A stretch of 64,000 nucleotides of DNA, from assembly GCA_030038995.1 (NCBI GenBank), contig JASHQS010000067.1, positions 20,217-84,216 of the forward strand. Direction: 5' to 3'. The translations under genes and the position numbers were made by a program. The stretch is from Xanthobacteraceae bacterium (GTDB lineage Bacteria > Pseudomonadota > Alphaproteobacteria > Rhizobiales > Xanthobacteraceae). The notes beneath the pieces are model-generated. The model was not told the DNA's origin. It saw only the letters and a program-made list of their open reading frames with translations, and searched no databases. Shown here piece after piece: positions 17,828 through 26,310 of the stretch (its first letter is position 1; each line of letters starts with the position of its first letter).

Positions 17828-18673
17828 ATGCATGACATGAGCCGCCGCAACTTCTTCGACGTCGCGGCTGCGCGGTCTCGCTGCTTGCAATATCGCAAGC
17901 GCATCCTGGACATTTCCCAAAATGTGCAGGCGCTGCACATCGGCTCGGCCTATTCGTGCACTGAAATCGTCGACACCATCTATCACGGCCTGATGCGCCG
18001 CGGTCCGGACGGCACCTCGCCCGACACCTTCCTGATGTCGAAGGGCCACGGCTGCATGATCCTCTACGTGATCCTGGAAGATCTCGGCGTGCTCGGCCGC
18101 GAGGACCTCGACCTCTACTGCAAGCCGAACGGCCGGCTCGGCTGCCACCCCGACTACGGCAATCCGGGCATCGAAGCCTCGACCGGGGCGCTCGGTCACG
18201 GCCTTTCCATGTCGGTCGGCATGGCGCTTGCCGAGCGCGGCCGCAAGACCGGCGGCATCATCTACACCGTGCTGAGCGACGGCGAGGTGCAGGAGGGCTC
18301 GACCTGGGAGGCTCTGCTCATGGCGTCCTCGCTCGGCCTATCCAATCTCGTCGCCTTCGTGGACAACAACGATTTCCAGAGTCTCGGCCGCACCTCGGAG
18401 ACGCACCCGACGTTCTATCCGCTGGTGGAAAAATTCCAGGCGTTTGGCTGGGAAACCGTCGAAGTCGACGGCCATGATGCCGCCGCGGTGTTTGCCGCCG
18501 TGAGCGGGCGTCAAGGCGGGCGGCCCTTCATGCTGGTCGGCAAGACCACCAAGGGCAAAGGCATCAGCTACATGGAGAACGTGCCGATCTGGCATTATCG
18601 CTCGCCGAGCCCGAAGGAGTACGAGCAGGGCAGGCGGGAATTGGAGGCCGCGGCGGCCACGGCGGTGTCATGA
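17828..18673 (+). CDS. Transketolase-like TPP enzyme, N-terminal (alpha) subunit
   Basis: A 281-residue TPP-binding half of a split transketolase. HIGSAYSCTEIVDTIYHGLM is the family start, SKGHGCMILYVIL and GHGLSMSVGMAL supply conserved His-Gly blocks, and the TPP/Mg motif is LSDGEVQEGSTWEA followed by DNNDFQS (motif GDG replaced by SDG). A GAGGGG ribosome site stands before ATG 17828. Its last bases overlap the C-terminal subunit gene (ATGA). Transketolases move a two-carbon glycolaldehyde unit between sugars; in secondary sugar clusters such split enzymes extend or branch sugars. Confidence 0.88.
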   Translation: MHDMSRRNFFDVAAARSRCLQYRKRILDISQNVQALHIGSAYSCTEIVDTIYHGLMRRGPDGTSPDTFLMSKGHGCMILYVILEDLGVLGREDLDLYCKPNGRLGCHPDYGNPGIEASTGALGHGLSMSVGMALAERGRKTGGIIYTVLSDGEVQEGSTWEALLMASSLGLSNLVAFVDNNDFQSLGRTSETHPTFYPLVEKFQAFGWETVEVDGHDAAAVFAAVSGRQGGRPFMLVGKTTKGKGISYMENVPIWHYRSPSPKEYEQGRRELEAAAATAVS

Positions 18674-19587
18674 GAAACACGTTTTCGGAGGCGCTGTACA
18701 AGGCGGCCACCGCCAATCCGGACATCTACATCGTCGTTGCCGACATTTCGCCGGCCGGCAGCATGGCCAAGTTCCGCGACCAATATCCGGATCGCTTCAT
18801 CAATGTCGGCGTCGCCGAGCAGAGCATGATCGGCATCTGCGCCGGACTCGCGCTCAAGGGCTGCCAGCCGTTCGCCTACACCATCGCCACGTTCTCGCTG
18901 TACCGGCCGTTCGAAATGGTGCGCGACGACCTGTGCTATCAAAATCTGCCGGTGACGGTGGTCGGCATGGGCGCCGGCGTGATCTATTCGACGCTCGGCG
19001 GCACGCATCACACCCAGGAGGACATCGCCATCGCCGGGGCGCTGCCCAACATGCAGATCATCGCACCGTGCGATCCCGCCGAGTGTACCGAGGCGACCGC
19101 CTATTGCGCGATGCAAAAGAACGGGCCGGTCTATCTGCGGCTCGGCAAGGCCGGCGAGCCCAACTTCACCGACAAGGCGGTCGATCCGTGGATGTTCGGC
19201 AAGCTGCGCTACATCAAGCGTGGCACCGACGTCTGCATCCTGACCTACGGCGTCATCATGGCCAAGGCGATGCAGCTTGCCGCGCGGTTCGAGGCCAAAG
19301 GACGATCGGTGTCGGTCGTGTCCTGCCATACCTTGAAGCCGCTCGACGTCGACGGCATCCGCGACGCGTTGCGGCGGCACAATCACGTCGTCGCCGTCGA
19401 GGAGCATGCCCCGCAGGGCGGCCTGGCGCCGCGCATCAAACAAATCGCCTGGGACATGCAGGCGCGTTGCCGGCTGGACACGTTCACACTGCAGGACGCG
19501 TTCATCCACAATTACGGCAGCCACGACGATTTGTTGGCGGCGCACGGCCTGGAAGTCGGCGCCATCGCGGCTCAGGTTGGCGCCTGA
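18670..19587 (+). CDS. Transketolase-like enzyme, C-terminal (beta) subunit
   Basis: A 305-residue partner to the preceding gene, covering the pyrimidine-binding and C-terminal transketolase domains. INVGVAEQSMIGICAGLAL carries the conserved catalytic Glu; GGTHHTQEDIAIAGALPNMQIIAPCDPAE is the usual middle block; the C-terminal part begins near CILTYGVIMAKAMQLA. It overlaps both neighbours (ATGA at the start, TGATG with the aminotransferase). The two subunits total 586 residues, somewhat shorter than housekeeping transketolase. A dedicated pathway role is therefore likelier than a pentose-phosphate role. Confidence 0.88.
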   Translation: MRNTFSEALYKAATANPDIYIVVADISPAGSMAKFRDQYPDRFINVGVAEQSMIGICAGLALKGCQPFAYTIATFSLYRPFEMVRDDLCYQNLPVTVVGMGAGVIYSTLGGTHHTQEDIAIAGALPNMQIIAPCDPAECTEATAYCAMQKNGPVYLRLGKAGEPNFTDKAVDPWMFGKLRYIKRGTDVCILTYGVIMAKAMQLAARFEAKGRSVSVVSCHTLKPLDVDGIRDALRRHNHVVAVEEHAPQGGLAPRIKQIAWDMQARCRLDTFTLQDAFIHNYGSHDDLLAAHGLEVGAIAAQVGA

Positions 19588-20864
19588 TGAACCAGAACGT
19601 TCCGCGCAGCGCCGCCAGCAAAGCCGAGCCGGCCGAGCCAGCGCCGCCGCGGCCGGCGCCCAATGCCGCGCTTGCCATTCACGGCGGCGAGCCGGTGCGC
19701 AAGACGCCGATGCCGCCGCGGCTGGCGCTGGGCGACGCCGAGCGCCAGATGGTCCTTGCGGTGCTCGACTATTACCGCGAGCGCAACGTCGATCCCGGTT
19801 ACGAGGGCCATTTCGAGCAGATGTATTGCCGCGCCTTTGCCGAGATGATGGGCGGCGGCTATGCCGACGCCGTCGCCACCGGCACCTCGTCGCTCTATGT
19901 CGCGGTGGCGGCGCTCGACCTGCCCAAGGGCAGCGAGGTGCTGGTGTCGCCGATCACCGATCCCGGCAGCCTGGCGGCGATCGTGCTCAATGGGCTCAAG
20001 CCGCGTCTGATGGACTCAAAGCCGGGCAGCTACAATGTCGGGCCGCAACAATTCGCCGAGCGCATTACGCCGGATGTCAGCGCGGTCATGGTGGTGCACG
20101 CCGCCGGCCAGGCGGCCGAGATCGACAAGGTCGTCGAGATCGCGCATGGGCGCGGCATCAAGGTCATCGAGGATTGCGCGCAGGCCCACGGCGCGCTGCT
20201 GCGCGCCAAGCGCGTCGGCAGCTTCGGCGACATCGCGGCGTTTTCGACCATGTACCGGAAGGCCCACATGACCGGGCCGTCGGGCGGCGTGGTCTTCACC
20301 AAGGACCTCGAAGTGCATCGCCGCGCCGTGGCCCATGCCGACCGCGGCAAGCCGCGCTGGCGCGACGATTTCAGCGACCGCGATCCCTCGACTTATCTGT
20401 TTCCGGCGCTCAACCACAACACCGACGAAATCTCCTGCGCCATCGGGCTCGCCTCGCTCGCGCGCCTGCGCGGCACGATCATCGGCCGGCTCGCCTTCGT
20501 GTCGGATTTCGTCGCCCGCCTGGTCGACGCCTCCGACGTCTGCACGCCGTATCCGTTCTCGCCGACCGATTCGCCGTTCTTCTACCCGGTCATGGTCGAT
20601 TGCGACGCCATCACCTGCAGCAAGATCGAGTTTGCCGAGGCGGTCCGCGCCGAGGGCATCGACCTCAACCCGCATTACCGCTTCGTGGTGTCGGACTGGC
20701 CGTATATCCGGCCATACCTCGCCGACGATTTCGCCGCGCCGAACGCACACGACGTGTGCGATCGCTCGTTCAATCTTTATCTCAACGAACGTTACGGCGA
20801 GCGCGAGGCGCGCGACGCCGTCAAGGCGATCGTCAAGGTCGAAAAGCATTTTCGCAAGTATTGA
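19587..20864 (+). CDS. DegT/DnrJ/EryC1/StrS-family PLP aminotransferase
   Basis: A 425-residue PLP enzyme of the sugar-aminotransferase family. Signs are LAIHGGEPVRKT at the start of the domain, GTSSLYVAVAALDLPKGSEVLVSPIT, VIEDCAQAHGA (the PLP-pyridine Asp and Gln/His block) and the Schiff-base region SFGDIAAFSTMYRKAHMTG, with Lys after Arg where the family often has TKNLT. A Pro/Ala/Glu-rich extension of about 28 residues precedes the domain. The start overlaps the transketolase stop (TGATG). It probably converts a keto-sugar nucleotide to an amino sugar, the last visible step of the operon. Confidence 0.88.
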   Translation: MNQNVPRSAASKAEPAEPAPPRPAPNAALAIHGGEPVRKTPMPPRLALGDAERQMVLAVLDYYRERNVDPGYEGHFEQMYCRAFAEMMGGGYADAVATGTSSLYVAVAALDLPKGSEVLVSPITDPGSLAAIVLNGLKPRLMDSKPGSYNVGPQQFAERITPDVSAVMVVHAAGQAAEIDKVVEIAHGRGIKVIEDCAQAHGALLRAKRVGSFGDIAAFSTMYRKAHMTGPSGGVVFTKDLEVHRRAVAHADRGKPRWRDDFSDRDPSTYLFPALNHNTDEISCAIGLASLARLRGTIIGRLAFVSDFVARLVDASDVCTPYPFSPTDSPFFYPVMVDCDAITCSKIEFAEAVRAEGIDLNPHYRFVVSDWPYIRPYLADDFAAPNAHDVCDRSFNLYLNERYGEREARDAVKAIVKVEKHFRKY

Positions 20865-21260
20865 GTGATTTATGCCCGGCTGCGAACGGCGTCCGGCTGC
20901 CGGCCGGCCAACGGCGTCAGTAACGGAAAGTTCACCGTCGCCGCAATCGCAGCCCTGCGCCGCGCAATGTATGTATCGGTGCGTCAAAGGGATCCGTGAT
21001 AGCCGCGCCGGATCGGCGCGCAAGTGCATACCTTGGCAGATGAGCGCGGCAATGGCGCGCCGCCTTTTTCATGCATGCGCCACAATTCGGCGGCATCACG
21101 GCCAAATACGAAGTGCCGGTGAGCGGGCTTCGCAGACCAAATCGCGGTTCCGTTGCGGTGGCTGCGACGATGTCGCCGTCCTGCCGCAGCGCTTGTTGTG
21201 ATGATTCCGCGGCGGCGTTACGATTCCGTGCCGATTCGCGACCGGGCTGGAGCTTCATGA
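20865..21260. other. Non-coding stretch between sugar operon and G1 peptidase gene
   Basis: About 396 bases without a recognisable gene on either strand. It should contain the end of the sugar operon transcript and the promoter of the peptidase gene. A CTGGAGCT ribosome site precedes ATG 21261. No clear terminator hairpin with a T-run was found. Confidence 0.45.
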
Positions 21261-23447
21261 ATGGCGACGAACGGTTCTTTCGATGGCTGGCGCAATCATT
21301 TTCAGGATGATTGGGTCGACCCGGATTCCAGCAACAGCTCGCCGCCCAACGACGGCGGCAGCCCATTGCCCGGTGACGGTAACGACGTCGACACGCCCTC
21401 GCCAGGCAACTTTGCCAGCGAGTCAGGAGGCCCCGGACTCTTCGCCTCTCTCTATGGGTGGGGCCTGGCGCCGGCGAATGACAGCGGCGTATGGCTCGGC
21501 GACCCTGGCCTCCTCAATCAGGCACCCACGCCGGTGAGTTCCGCATCGAGCGCCGCCACGCCCGAAACGCCGACCAACAGCGAATCGACTAACTGGTCAG
21601 GAGGCGTCATAACGGCCGCCCCGGGCGAAAGTTTCAGCACCGTCTCGGCCCAGTGGGTGATCCCGACCATCGCGCAGGTGCCGATCAACGGTGTCACGAC
21701 CTCGGATATCGCCGAGTGGGTCGGCATCGACGGTTACCAATCCTCGGACGTGTGTCAGGCCGGCGTTTACGAGGAAGCGCAGACATCCAACGGTCAGACT
21801 ACGCTCAGTTGCGAGGCATGGGTGGAATGGTATCCGGCCGATGCCGAGTTTATCCCTCTTTCGTCCTTCGACGTAAACCCAGGCAACACGATATCAGTCA
21901 CGGTCGAAACGAGTGGCGCTGGGGCGACCGAAGCTACCTTCATCTTCGACGACGAAACAACCGGCCAGACCTACGAAACCACCTTGACGGCCCCAACTGG
22001 CACCAGCCTGCAGGGCAATAGCGCCGAGGCTATCGTTGAAACGCCTGAATTGATCAGCGGCAACGGCCAGGTGTCGCAACCGCTCCTGGCCGACTTCCTC
22101 AACTCGCCTGTCACGTTCGACGATGTCAGCGCGACCTATTCCAACGGCTCGGCGGCCAGCCTCTCATCAGCCCAATCGATCGACCTGGAGACGAAAGACG
22201 TCCCGGGCATCAGTGGATACGTTCAGGAAGCCTACGGCAGCATCCAGCCGGCGTCCGATTCAGTCACGGTGACCGAGAATCAGTACTGGCCCACCCCCCC
22301 GACCACGGCCGAAATGATCATGACCGATACGTCGGGCAATTATTACATCTACGACATCGGCAACAATTCGCTCCAGGGATCAAATCTGCTGGAGAATTTA
22401 GGAACCGGCTACACGTTCGGCGGCATCGGCAATTTCGGCGGCGACAGCGGCGACATGATGCTGCGCGCCTCCAATGGCGATGTCTACGTCTACGACATCA
22501 GCAATAACCAGATCACCGGGACGCATGACCTGGGCAACGTGGGAACGAACTGGACAATTGCCGGTTTTGGCGACTTCAGCGGCAATCCCGGCGAAACCGA
22601 TATGATCATGCAGCAAAGCAGCGGCAATCTGGAGGTCTACGACATCAGCAACAATGAGGTAACCTTCGCCACCTCGCTCGGCAATTTCGGCTCAAATACG
22701 GTTGCCGGCTTCGGTGACTTCAGCGGCAATGCCGGCGAAACCGACATGATGATGCGCAGCTCGACGGGCGACCTCCTGGTCTATGACATGGGCAAGAATT
22801 CCGTCACCAGTGGGCCCATCGATCTCGGCAATGTCGGCTTGAATTGGGTGGTGTACGGGTTCGGCGACTTCAGCAGCAATGCCAATGAAACCGACCTGAT
22901 CATGCGCAACACGAGTAACGGCGATTTCGAGCTTTACGACATCAGCGACAATCGCGTCGTCAGCGCCGAGGCGCTCGGCAATGTCGGTCTGGAATGGACA
23001 CTTGCCGGCTTCGGTGATTTCAGCGGCAATCCCGGCGAAACCGACATGCTGTTGCGCGACAGCAACAATGGCGATTTCGAGATCTATGATTTTGCCAACA
23101 ATCAAATATACAATGCCGCATCGATCGGTGAGGTCACGCAGAGCTACACCGTCGCTGGAACGGGACCCGATGTGTCCGGCAGCGACACCATGTTGTCGAC
23201 CTCGCTGGGTGCCGCCGTGGCATCGGCGTCGATGTCGGCCGACGGGGGTATGGCCGGCTTCGAATTCACAAACGCCGGGCAAAGCCCGCAATCGTTCGGA
23301 TCAACGAACGGTCTCTCCGAAATCGTGGCGCCGATGAGCAGCTTGTTCTCCGCGCCGGCGCCGATGGCTGAGTTTTCCTCGACGCTCTCAGAGCCGAGCA
23401 CAGCGGCGACGGTTCTTGCGGCCGATACTCTTCAGCATACGGTGTGA
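21261..23447 (+). CDS. G1-family (eqolisin-type) glutamic peptidase with six C-terminal repeats
   Basis: A 728-residue acidic protein. Residues about 108-290 match peptidase family G1: NWSGGVI, AQWVIPTI, EWVGIDGYQSSDVCQAG with Gln166 at the catalytic Gln position, CEAWVEWYPADAEFI, and NSAEAIVE with Glu256 at the catalytic Glu position. Residues about 350-645 hold six repeats of about 48 residues, each with a LYDISNN-like and a GFGDFSGNPGETD-like segment. The first 100 residues are Ser/Pro/Gly/Asn-rich and there is no Sec signal peptide. The composition suggests export by another route, possibly type I secretion. The protein is monocistronic. Confidence 0.8.
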   Translation: MATNGSFDGWRNHFQDDWVDPDSSNSSPPNDGGSPLPGDGNDVDTPSPGNFASESGGPGLFASLYGWGLAPANDSGVWLGDPGLLNQAPTPVSSASSAATPETPTNSESTNWSGGVITAAPGESFSTVSAQWVIPTIAQVPINGVTTSDIAEWVGIDGYQSSDVCQAGVYEEAQTSNGQTTLSCEAWVEWYPADAEFIPLSSFDVNPGNTISVTVETSGAGATEATFIFDDETTGQTYETTLTAPTGTSLQGNSAEAIVETPELISGNGQVSQPLLADFLNSPVTFDDVSATYSNGSAASLSSAQSIDLETKDVPGISGYVQEAYGSIQPASDSVTVTENQYWPTPPTTAEMIMTDTSGNYYIYDIGNNSLQGSNLLENLGTGYTFGGIGNFGGDSGDMMLRASNGDVYVYDISNNQITGTHDLGNVGTNWTIAGFGDFSGNPGETDMIMQQSSGNLEVYDISNNEVTFATSLGNFGSNTVAGFGDFSGNAGETDMMMRSSTGDLLVYDMGKNSVTSGPIDLGNVGLNWVVYGFGDFSSNANETDLIMRNTSNGDFELYDISDNRVVSAEALGNVGLEWTLAGFGDFSGNPGETDMLLRDSNNGDFEIYDFANNQIYNAASIGEVTQSYTVAGTGPDVSGSDTMLSTSLGAAVASASMSADGGMAGFEFTNAGQSPQSFGSTNGLSEIVAPMSSLFSAPAPMAEFSSTLSEPSTAATVLAADTLQHTV

Positions 23448-23538
23448 GCCGCGCGTCGGCCTGCGTGCCGCCCGCAGCCTTGCTGGACGGCGCCAACTCA
23501 GCGCGCTATTGCTTCGCGCGCAGCCGCAGAGGGATTGC

Positions 23539-24966
23539 ATGGGGCTTGGGCCACCCGTCCTTGAGCTTTATCGGCAACTGAAAATCCTCGGCGCCTTGGA
23601 CGGCGTTCGCGACGTCATCGAGCTGGGCTCGCAGGATTTCTGGTGCCCGCAGCAGAATCTCGTTCGCGCGCTCTGTGCCGCCTTCGGCCGCAGTGAGCCC
23701 GCTCCCGAACTGCTGCGCACGACGAACGCCAGCCAATTGCCGGCGCGGCTACTCTACGAGGCGCTCGGGCTGACTTATCGCTGCGTCGATGTCGACGACC
23801 GGGTCGGCTCGCTCGTCCTCGACATGAACTTCGACGGCGCGCCGCCGGAACATGTCGGGCGCTATGATCTCGTCACCAATCACGGCACTTCCGAGCACCT
23901 GCTCAACCAATACAACGTCTTCAAGCTGATGCATGATTTCGCCAGGCCCGGCGGCATCATGGTCCATGCGGTGCCGTTCACGGTGCACCTCGATCACGGC
24001 TTCTTCAACTATCAGCCGAATTTCTTCGAGTGTCTGGCCCGTTATAATTCTTATGAGACATTGGGCCTTTGGGTCGGGCCGGACTGGCAGCTGCCGAGCT
24101 TCGTGCCCTGGCAGCCGGCGCTGCTGGAATTCCTCGCGCTGTCGGCGAAGACTACGCATCTGCTCGTCGTCGCGCTGCGCAAATTGTACGCCAACGACTT
24201 CCGCGTGCCGTTTCAGAACCATTACGAGGACACGGCGCCGGAGTCTGCGCTTAGCCGCTATGCATTGACGGTTGACGGTGAAAGCGTCAGCGGCGCCCGG
24301 ATCAAATACCTTAGCAGAAGAGATTTGTTGGCCAAGGATTACCTCGCCGAAATTCAGGAGTTGAAGGCTTCGCTGAACGCTTGTCGGCGGCAGATCGGTG
24401 CATTGCAGCGCGCACTCACCGATGGTGCTCGATCAGGCGGCCCGGCCATAAACCGCGCGATCGAGGAGCTGGCGAAAATCAAAGGGCAACTGAGCGCGGC
24501 CGCGCCCATGGCGCACGGTTCGCAGCCGCTCACGCAGGAGTTCACCTATGAGGGCCGCGGCCAGACCGCCAGCGTCATCCCGCAAAATCCGACCAAGGCG
24601 ACCCGCGAGCACGGCGCCCCCATCATGCGCATCGCGCCGAGGCCGGAGCACGGTTTTGTAACCCTGCAGCTCCACTTTCTGATCAACTGTTACCTTTCCG
24701 AGCCCAATTCGGTGGTAATAGCGGTATTCCAGGACGGCAAGGACCAGCCGGTTGCCCTGCTCGCCGAGCCGCTGAGGCCGAAGGAAATGAGCGTGATCGA
24801 CAAGGAAATCTCGGTCTCGGTGGAAAGCAGCGCCGCGCCGCCCGCGTTCGAGATCCGTGTCGGCGTTGTACAGTCGCGCGGGGCATTGTTCCTGAATCAC
24901 ATTCCCGGCGAGGACGCCGTTGTGTCGCCCGCTAGCCGCATCCGCGTGTGTTGGTTGGCAGAATGA
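23539..24966 (+). CDS. SAM methyltransferase-like protein with extra C-terminal domain
   Basis: The 475-residue product starts at ATG 23539, which has AGAGGGA upstream. The N-terminal half (to about residue 240) is methyltransferase-like: VIELGSQDFWCP in place of motif I, a YDLVTNHGTSEHLLNQYNVFKLMHDFARPGG segment like the TNxGTxEH family, and VPFTVHLDHGFFNYQP. A helical, coiled-coil-prone stretch follows (about residues 270-320), then a beta-rich C-terminal domain (about 355-475) not recognised. It may methylate or otherwise process a sugar; the region between the two domains suggests a partner or membrane-associated complex. Confidence 0.7.
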   Translation: MGLGPPVLELYRQLKILGALDGVRDVIELGSQDFWCPQQNLVRALCAAFGRSEPAPELLRTTNASQLPARLLYEALGLTYRCVDVDDRVGSLVLDMNFDGAPPEHVGRYDLVTNHGTSEHLLNQYNVFKLMHDFARPGGIMVHAVPFTVHLDHGFFNYQPNFFECLARYNSYETLGLWVGPDWQLPSFVPWQPALLEFLALSAKTTHLLVVALRKLYANDFRVPFQNHYEDTAPESALSRYALTVDGESVSGARIKYLSRRDLLAKDYLAEIQELKASLNACRRQIGALQRALTDGARSGGPAINRAIEELAKIKGQLSAAAPMAHGSQPLTQEFTYEGRGQTASVIPQNPTKATREHGAPIMRIAPRPEHGFVTLQLHFLINCYLSEPNSVVIAVFQDGKDQPVALLAEPLRPKEMSVIDKEISVSVESSAAPPAFEIRVGVVQSRGALFLNHIPGEDAVVSPASRIRVCWLAE

Positions 24967-24974
24967 TTCCGCAT

Positions 24975-26180
24975 TCATCTGGAAAAAGATCGCGCTTTCC
25001 GTGCGAGCTTCGAGAGCAAAGACATGTTCGCTGTACCGTCCTGGCGATCATGCTCAATAATTTCGGCGGGAATCTGGAAGAATTGCCCGCCGTTCGCGGT
25101 GGCCGGCTCGATCGTTCCAGGCATCGCCATGGCATTCGTATAGATTTGTGAGCCGTGCCCATCGGCAAACGCCTTCTGCCCAATAACGATTGGGGGGGCG
25201 CCACCGCCGACTGCTGACCAGATTGCGTACTGCGCATGGACGCGGCCGCCACTTTCAGCATGAAGAATACGCGTTACCGATAGCTCGTTCGCTATCTCGA
25301 TCTTCTGCGAGCCGAAATCGATTTCACCGCCGCGAGTGGCCGCGAACATGCAATGTGCATTGCCGTCCAGGCGAACCGGGCCGATCACGTTCACGCTGCC
25401 ATTCCAAGTCGCGACCGGATTGGACTGCTCGAATGCGCCAAAATGCACCCATCCCAGGTCGCCGATACCGAATTGTCGAACAAACAAGCCGACAGAGCCG
25501 AGCCCGTTTGTCGCAAGACGCATTCCCAACACTACGAGTATGCCAAAATCCTCGGCATAGAACCCGCGCGAGCGCGGCGGGATATTAATGATGACGCGGT
25601 CGGGATAATCCATGTTGCCCACGACGCCAATTTTGTTCTGGCCGTGCAGAGGCTTTGACACGGCGATGAGCTGCCCCCCGGGTGGAACACCATAGACCCC
25701 GTCGAGAAGCCGGACATCCGCATGCGTGCCATTGATATCGAACTGATCGATGATCAGGTCAGCGGCGAGTTGGGGGGTTCGCAATGGCGAAGCCGGCAAC
25801 ATTCCGTCGTTGACGCGGTCGTTGCCGTCGGGTGCAACGAAGATCGTGCGCGAACTCGGCAGCTTCCAGCGTTGCGCCGGCGGATCGGCGAGCCACAGAT
25901 TCTTGCAGCTGATGAGGCGTACGAATTGGCGCGGCCATAATCGATAATGGACAGCCTCGCCCAGAACCACGCGCTTGCAACGGAGAGGATCGACATTCAC
26001 GGCAGCGCAGGAAAAGTCGTTATCGTACTTTTCTGGGGCGCTCAATGTGAGGTCGTAGAAGTCGTCGCCGCCCAACAGGAAGAGGCAGTTCTTTTCGGTT
26101 TTGTCGACGTGATGCGTACCGAAGATATCGCGCCGATAGGCAAACTCAGCTGCTGCCAACACTGTAGTGACTTCTCCCAT
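24975..26180 (-). CDS. Beta-helix (pectin-lyase-fold) protein of unknown function
   Basis: A 401-residue protein without signal peptide. Residues about 105-140 carry TIFVAPDGNDRVNDG and SPLRTPQLAADLI, the entry signature of many right-handed beta-helix proteins. After it come short strand-turn units such as YPDRVIINIPPRSRGFYAEDFGILVVLGMRL. The first 100 residues are of mixed nature (FLLGGDDFYDLTLSAPEKYDNDF) and unplaced. GC content is lower than in the sugar operon. It ends only 9 bases from the convergent methyltransferase gene. It could be a glycan-binding or glycan-cleaving surface protein, but no catalytic set is visible. Confidence 0.55.
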   Translation of the reverse strand: MGEVTTVLAAAEFAYRRDIFGTHHVDKTEKNCLFLLGGDDFYDLTLSAPEKYDNDFSCAAVNVDPLRCKRVVLGEAVHYRLWPRQFVRLISCKNLWLADPPAQRWKLPSSRTIFVAPDGNDRVNDGMLPASPLRTPQLAADLIIDQFDINGTHADVRLLDGVYGVPPGGQLIAVSKPLHGQNKIGVVGNMDYPDRVIINIPPRSRGFYAEDFGILVVLGMRLATNGLGSVGLFVRQFGIGDLGWVHFGAFEQSNPVATWNGSVNVIGPVRLDGNAHCMFAATRGGEIDFGSQKIEIANELSVTRILHAESGGRVHAQYAIWSAVGGGAPPIVIGQKAFADGHGSQIYTNAMAMPGTIEPATANGGQFFQIPAEIIEHDRQDGTANMSLLSKLARKARSFSR

Positions 26181-26310
26181 CGCCTTGACGGCCCTCGCAA
26201 TATTTCTACTATAGCCATCAAGCGGGTCAACTCGACCGCTGCAAGACTCTCGCTGGCTGCGAACCTGAATATCAACAAATTTGCAACTCGCGGGGCAAGC
26301 CGCGGCACCG

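Noticed and set aside
18933..19586. Extension of the aminotransferase frame upstream into the transketolase gene
   Set aside because: That part reads as Arg/Ala-rich noise in a shifted frame; the real start is 19587, overlapping the transketolase stop.
21261..23447. FG-GAP/integrin-like calcium-binding repeats in the G1 peptidase
   Set aside because: The repeats resemble such propeller repeats in layout, but no DxDxDG calcium loop is visible, so the call was left as beta-propeller-like only.
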